Shown: piece by piece, positions 63,301 through 64,000 of the stretch
How positions within the stretch are numbered: the stretch's first letter is position 1
Layout of the letters: each line of letters opens with the position of its first letter
NCBI RefSeq assembly: GCF_019399895.1
Contig: NC_091882.1
Span: 3,348,001 to 3,412,000, forward strand
Direction: 5' to 3'
Length of the DNA stretch: 64,000 bases
Source: Cardiocondyla obscurior
Lineage: Eukaryota; Arthropoda; Insecta; Hymenoptera; Formicidae
Position numbers and translations under genes: made by a program
The notes under the pieces: model-generated
Database searches by the model: none
What the model was told of the DNA's origin: nothing
The model's input: the letters and a program-made list of their open reading frames with translations, nothing else

Positions 63301-63364
63301 GCTAAGGGCTCGAGCGAGCCGTACAACATAGAGGTTGTCTTGAAAGGGGTGGCCAAATTCACCG
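9344..63364 (+). CDS. Sidestep-family Ig-superfamily transmembrane receptor, internal part (five exons joined)
   Basis: Joining 9344-9467, 47081-47211, 55998-56157, 57773-58123 and 63101-63364 gives 343 codons without a stop, and every junction keeps frame. In-window residue numbers: 1-41 are the end of Ig3 (EDEGKFLVCRAENP, Cys20). Residues 42-138 are Ig4 (Cys69, Trp82, Cys119). Residues 139-255 are Ig5 (Cys182, Trp195, Cys235, plus an extra pair Cys143/Cys248). Residues 256-343 are an FN3-like domain starting AGRPYPLQNCT. Family hallmarks include IEDRWKLSVH, EGSDVYFEC, SLVLQSITR, CEVEASP and APVC. Known role of the family: neuronal and muscle surface proteins that bind Beaten path proteins in axon guidance. 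Signal peptide, Ig1-2, membrane segment and cytoplasmic tail are not in the window, so the gene is partial at both ends. Family assignment is secure; the paralog (side or side-II to VIII) is not resolved. Confidence 0.9.
9926..9961. repeat. Poly(T) tract with a T22 core
   Basis: T9-C-T3-C-T22. It lies about 460 nt after the donor of the first visible exon. Confidence 0.85.
10698..10714 (+). other. G-quadruplex motif
   Basis: G4-A-G8-A-G3 on the plus strand. The eight-G run can supply two tracts. Confidence 0.55.
14132..14165. other. 13-bp GC-rich hairpin with one bulge
   Basis: AAAAT CCCCGGCG (14132-14144) pairs with CGCCGGGG (14152-14159) and ATTTT (14161-14165), leaving one bulged G at 14160 and a 7-nt loop gagaatg. 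Confidence 0.75.
14740..14772. repeat. Poly(A) joined to (TA)n
   Basis: A11 followed by about seven TA units and imperfect TATG. Confidence 0.85.
16086..16107. repeat. (AAT)n microsatellite
   Basis: About seven trinucleotide units. Confidence 0.85.
20937..20948. repeat. (CG)6 run, Z-DNA type
   Basis: Six uninterrupted CG dinucleotides, flanked by further alternating bases. An uninterrupted run like this is unusual unless CpG is little mutated. Confidence 0.8.
21286..21314. repeat. 29-nt strictly alternating pyrimidine-purine tract
   Basis: The stretch cgtgtgtacgtacgtacata (first 20 nt) and the following tacatatgc alternate pyrimidine and purine without a break. It is a Z-DNA-type tract. 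Confidence 0.75.
25697..25760. repeat. Poly(T) with interspersed A
   Basis: About 60 nt composed almost only of T with single A or C interruptions. Confidence 0.85.
27352..27382. repeat. T31 homopolymer, the longest seen in the window
   Basis: Thirty-one uninterrupted T. The true length may vary because such runs are prone to sequencing error. Confidence 0.85.
29339..29379. repeat. Poly(T) with A/C interruptions
   Basis: About 41 nt with three interruptions. Confidence 0.85.
32577..32605. repeat. (GA)n plus poly(A)
   Basis: About ten GA units followed by a run of A. Confidence 0.85.
35824..35846. repeat. (AT)n microsatellite
   Basis: About eleven AT units. A long poly(T) block follows within 30 nt. 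Confidence 0.9.
38018..38250. repeat. Direct tandem repeat, copy 1 (about 233 bp)
   Basis: Starts catgagcgtcagcggagttg and ends atctttccgtgca. It is immediately followed by a second copy in the same orientation. The shared order is the CAGCGGAGTTGTAG core, ggctgtaac, an A/T-rich middle containing aaattaataaaa and ttatatttacctaagag, then a GC-rich part containing gccccccgggcctgctcc and agatgggacgtgt. Confidence 0.8.
38251..38495. repeat. Direct tandem repeat, copy 2 (about 245 bp)
   Basis: Begins with the same catgagcgtcagcggagttg and ends catccttccgcgca. It matches copy 1 along its whole length, with small indels mainly in the A/T-rich middle. A 2-nt and other small length differences in the GC-rich part would shift any minus-strand reading frame between copies. 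Confidence 0.8.
39001..39297. repeat. Diverged third copy of the 38.0-38.5 kb repeat
   Basis: Shares catgcgac, the cagcggaatta core, ctgtaacaaaaa, ttaccttagagttg, ccgctgaagcccgatgccc and ctcctcctctcag in the same order as copies 1 and 2, with more substitutions. It also resembles the flank left of copy 1 (tttaaaaaaaacatgcgac). The gap of about 500 bp between copies 2 and 3 does not share the repeat. Confidence 0.65.
39790..39821. repeat. Perfect 16-bp tandem duplication
   Basis: The unit tctagattaagaagat occurs twice in direct succession without mismatch. It lies just upstream, in minus-strand terms, of the candidate antisense locus. Confidence 0.85.
44011..44029. other. Near-perfect palindrome, 9-bp arms
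   Basis: cgatggtgc and gcaccatcg flank a single central C. This could be a dimeric protein-binding site or a chance palindrome. Confidence 0.7.
45493..45526 (-). other. G-quadruplex motif on the minus strand
   Basis: The plus strand shows five C-tracts of 4-5 bases separated by 1-4 nt. The minus strand therefore has more than four G-tracts with short loops. Confidence 0.7.
47081..47211 (+). CDS. Sidestep-family exon: N-terminal half of Ig4
   Basis: A 131-nt exon follows acceptor ctgattacag and ends CACGAG before donor GTAGGC. It enters in phase 1 and leaves in phase 0. The split codon T|TT gives Phe42, then APIASLKIGSTLNP, IKEGSDVYFECNV (first Ig cysteine, Cys69) and ANPRSYKLTWFHE (core Trp82). 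The pattern of a G-S-x-L segment followed by I-x-E-G-x-D-V-Y-F-E-C is typical of the fourth Ig domain of Sidestep proteins. The exon lies alone between introns of 37.6 kb and 8.8 kb. A pyrimidine tract of (TC)n plus poly(T) begins about 20 nt after its donor. Confidence 0.93.
47232..47268. repeat. (TC)n plus poly(T) just after an exon donor
   Basis: An almost pure pyrimidine run starting about 20 nt downstream of the donor at 47212. Confidence 0.85.
50566..50587 (+). other. Very regular G-quadruplex motif
   Basis: GGGG-A-GGGG-A-GGGG-A-GGGGGGG has four tracts of at least four G with single-base loops, the most stable type of parallel quadruplex in general knowledge. Confidence 0.8.
50727..50747 (-). 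other. G-quadruplex motif on the minus strand
   Basis: The plus strand reads CC-T-C5-T-C4-T-C7. The C7 run can supply two tracts, giving a four-tract minus-strand motif about 140 nt from the plus-strand motif at 50566. Confidence 0.6.
51991..52028. repeat. (AAAAG)n plus poly(A)
   Basis: Three AAAAG units run into a long A tract. Confidence 0.8.
52086..52119. repeat. (TTTTA)n microsatellite
   Basis: Several TTTTA units between poly(T) ends, about 60 nt from the (AAAAG)n tract. Confidence 0.85.
53254..53282. repeat. (GA)n followed by a G run
   Basis: About eleven GA units, then eight G. Confidence 0.9.
54580..54600 (+). other. G-quadruplex motif
   Basis: GGG-A-GGG-A-GGG-AGGA-GGGGGG on the plus strand. 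Confidence 0.7.
55995..56000 (+). other. NAGNAG tandem splice acceptor
   Basis: The acceptor of the third exon reads CAG AAG. Use of the first AG adds Lys86; use of the second would remove that single residue in the loop after Trp82 of Ig4. Both forms stay in frame. This is read directly from sequence; actual alternative use is untested. Confidence 0.6.
55998..56157 (+). CDS. Sidestep-family exon: C-terminal half of Ig4
   Basis: A 160-nt exon follows acceptor gcttattcag and ends GTTATGT before donor GTAAGT, in phase 0 and out phase 1. It encodes KEELHHNATAGVV, then SDHSLVLQSITRES, then GGYTCMAANVEGRAKSN and NLQVM. Cys119 pairs with Cys69 of the previous exon to close Ig4. N92 in NAT is a possible glycosylation sequon. 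The acceptor reads CAGAAG, a tandem NAGNAG site, so one lysine may be optional. The longer form keeps the family's usual spacing between Trp82 and the L-x-x-N segment, which supports 55998 as the main start. Confidence 0.94.
56641..56659. other. GGCCGG/CCGGCC hairpin in a GC-rich intron segment
   Basis: A 6-bp GC stem (56641-56646 with 56654-56659) surrounds ttttacg. It is followed directly by ccgcgggccccgc and a G8 run. Confidence 0.55.
56733..56757 (-). other. G-quadruplex motif on the minus strand
   Basis: The plus strand has C5-T-CC-T-C3-T-C5-T-C6, giving four minus-strand tracts of at least three G. It lies in the GC-rich intron between Ig4 and Ig5. Confidence 0.7.
57773..58123 (+). CDS. 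Sidestep-family exon: complete Ig5
   Basis: A 351-nt exon follows acceptor gttacgttgcag and ends GCCGCAG before donor GTTCGT, in and out phase 1. The split codon T|TC gives Phe139, followed by APVCKYVLN. The Ig core is SLVCEVEASP (Cys182), FHWTF (Trp195) and DTDYGVLGCWASNSVG (Cys235). It ends with QPCLYQVIAA. The extra cysteines 143 and 248 match the APVC...PC pair seen in this domain across the family. Sequons are NAT (157), NVT (190), NSS (198), NYT (210) and NYT (221), so the domain is probably heavily glycosylated. The same frame stays open about 200 nt upstream and 45 nt downstream, but that flanking translation is not family-like and is taken as intron. The donor GTTCGT is weaker than the others. 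Confidence 0.95.
59822..59843 (-). other. G-quadruplex motif on the minus strand
   Basis: The plus strand has CCC-T-C5-TTT-C10. The ten-C run can supply two tracts. Confidence 0.6.
61119..61134. repeat. (GA)n microsatellite
   Basis: About eight AG/GA units. Confidence 0.85.
63101..63364 (+). CDS. Sidestep-family exon: FN3-like membrane-proximal domain
   Basis: A 264-nt exon follows the strong acceptor attttctttgcag and ends TTCACCG before donor GTAAGT, in and out phase 1. The split codon G|GC gives Gly256, then RPYPLQNCTTYN, WVRISCVEGYDGGLPQKF, HPFWEFQML, and VALYAVNAKGSSEPYNIEVVLKG. The paired cysteines 264 and 278, the GYDGGLPQ loop and the A-V-N-A-K-G-S-S segment are the signature of the FN3-like domain between Ig5 and the membrane in Sidestep proteins. 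Sequons are NCT (263) and NGS (270). The open phase-1 donor shows that at least one more exon, expected to carry the transmembrane helix, lies downstream of the window. Confidence 0.95.
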
Positions 63365-64000
63365 GTAAGTATTCGCCAAGTGCAATCAGAACGATTACCG
63401 GAGTGGCAATAAGATAACTTCGCTTCGTGTACTTCGCGCCGCAAAAGGGCAGACGATTTTAGAACGTTTAGCTTTGACACAGTCCGAGGATAGCCGGCTA
63501 TCGATTATCTATTCCTTTCCCGAATTAAAATTAAAAAGATCGCTGAACTAAACTGTTAAATTTTGCTCGCATGGCAAAATATTAAGGTGAACCGTAAGTT
63601 TCTATTCTACTGTTTTGCGTAGTTAATACGAATAGGAAGAGGGTCATAAATTATACATGGCTAAAAATTTATAGAAAACAACTTGGGCGAAAATTCCGAG
63701 GAGACTTCTTAATCCTTTCAATCGCGTTGTAAATAATCCTGAGTGCGTAGAATCGATACCCCACCCCGAGTGACCGGTGCCTAAAGCTTTTTTTTTTTTT
63801 TCTCCCTCGTTTCATCGCGCGCTCTTTATTCCGTTTTCGATGCCCTGGCGAGCTGACGTTCGCGTCAAATCGCGACTCATCGATCGGTCGGCTGGCCGCG
63901 TGCCTGTTATTCGAACTTGGATGAAAATACGATAGTGGCTAAAATAGCGCATATCACGTAGGGAATCTGCACTTCGGCGACTTCCACATATAAACTTTCG
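63365..64000 (+). other. Start of the next intron
   Basis: This follows the GTAAGT donor at 63365 and runs off the window. A poly(T) tract with trailing CT sits near 63.79 kb. No exon is visible, so the transmembrane-encoding exon lies further downstream. Confidence 0.7.

Noticed and set aside
1..64000. Poly(A) tracts as retroposon tails
   Set aside because: A and T runs are frequent in both orientations and lack adjacent element bodies or target-site duplications, so they look like ordinary intronic homopolymers.
1..64000. CRISPR arrays, bacterial operons, viral genes or intact transposases
   Set aside because: No regular spaced repeats, ribosome-binding-site-led gene strings or recognisable viral or transposase motifs were seen. 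The window is intron-rich animal DNA.

Overview
The window is eukaryotic and gene-poor. It lies almost entirely inside the introns of one large plus-strand gene. Frequent CpG with no visible depletion, many poly(A)/poly(T) tracts, short microsatellites and an insect-specific adhesion-protein family together suggest an insect, most likely a hymenopteran such as an ant. The organism call is an inference from composition and gene family; no species-specific sequence was recognised.

The gene encodes a Sidestep-family transmembrane immunoglobulin-superfamily protein. Five consecutive internal exons are visible at 9344-9467, 47081-47211, 55998-56157, 57773-58123 and 63101-63364. They join in frame through GT-AG introns of phase 1, 0, 1 and 1, with a further phase-1 donor at the end. 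Together they give 343 uninterrupted codons. In order these encode the second half of Ig3, all of Ig4 (split across two exons), all of Ig5, and most of the FN3-like membrane-proximal domain. The start of the gene (signal peptide, Ig1, Ig2, first half of Ig3) should lie upstream of the window. The transmembrane helix and cytoplasmic tail should lie downstream. In Drosophila, Sidestep-family proteins act at the cell surface as partners of Beaten path proteins in motor-axon guidance and synaptic matching. Which paralog this is cannot be decided from these exons.

Layout: 1-9343 is the end of an upstream intron with no recognisable exon. 9468-47080 is a 37.6 kb intron. 47212-55997 is an 8.8 kb intron, 56158-57772 a 1.6 kb GC-rich intron, and 58124-63100 a 5 kb intron. 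From 63365 to the window end is the start of the next intron. The introns hold simple repeats, several G-quadruplex-type G/C runs, perfect hairpins and Z-DNA-type alternating tracts.

The most unusual locus is at about 38.0-39.4 kb inside the largest intron. A unit of roughly 235-300 bp occurs three times, twice in direct tandem and once diverged. On the minus strand every copy carries well-formed splice sites in the same order, which suggests a spliced antisense transcript nested in the host intron, probably non-coding or a decayed gene. No tRNA, rRNA, CRISPR array, viral gene or intact transposon was found.
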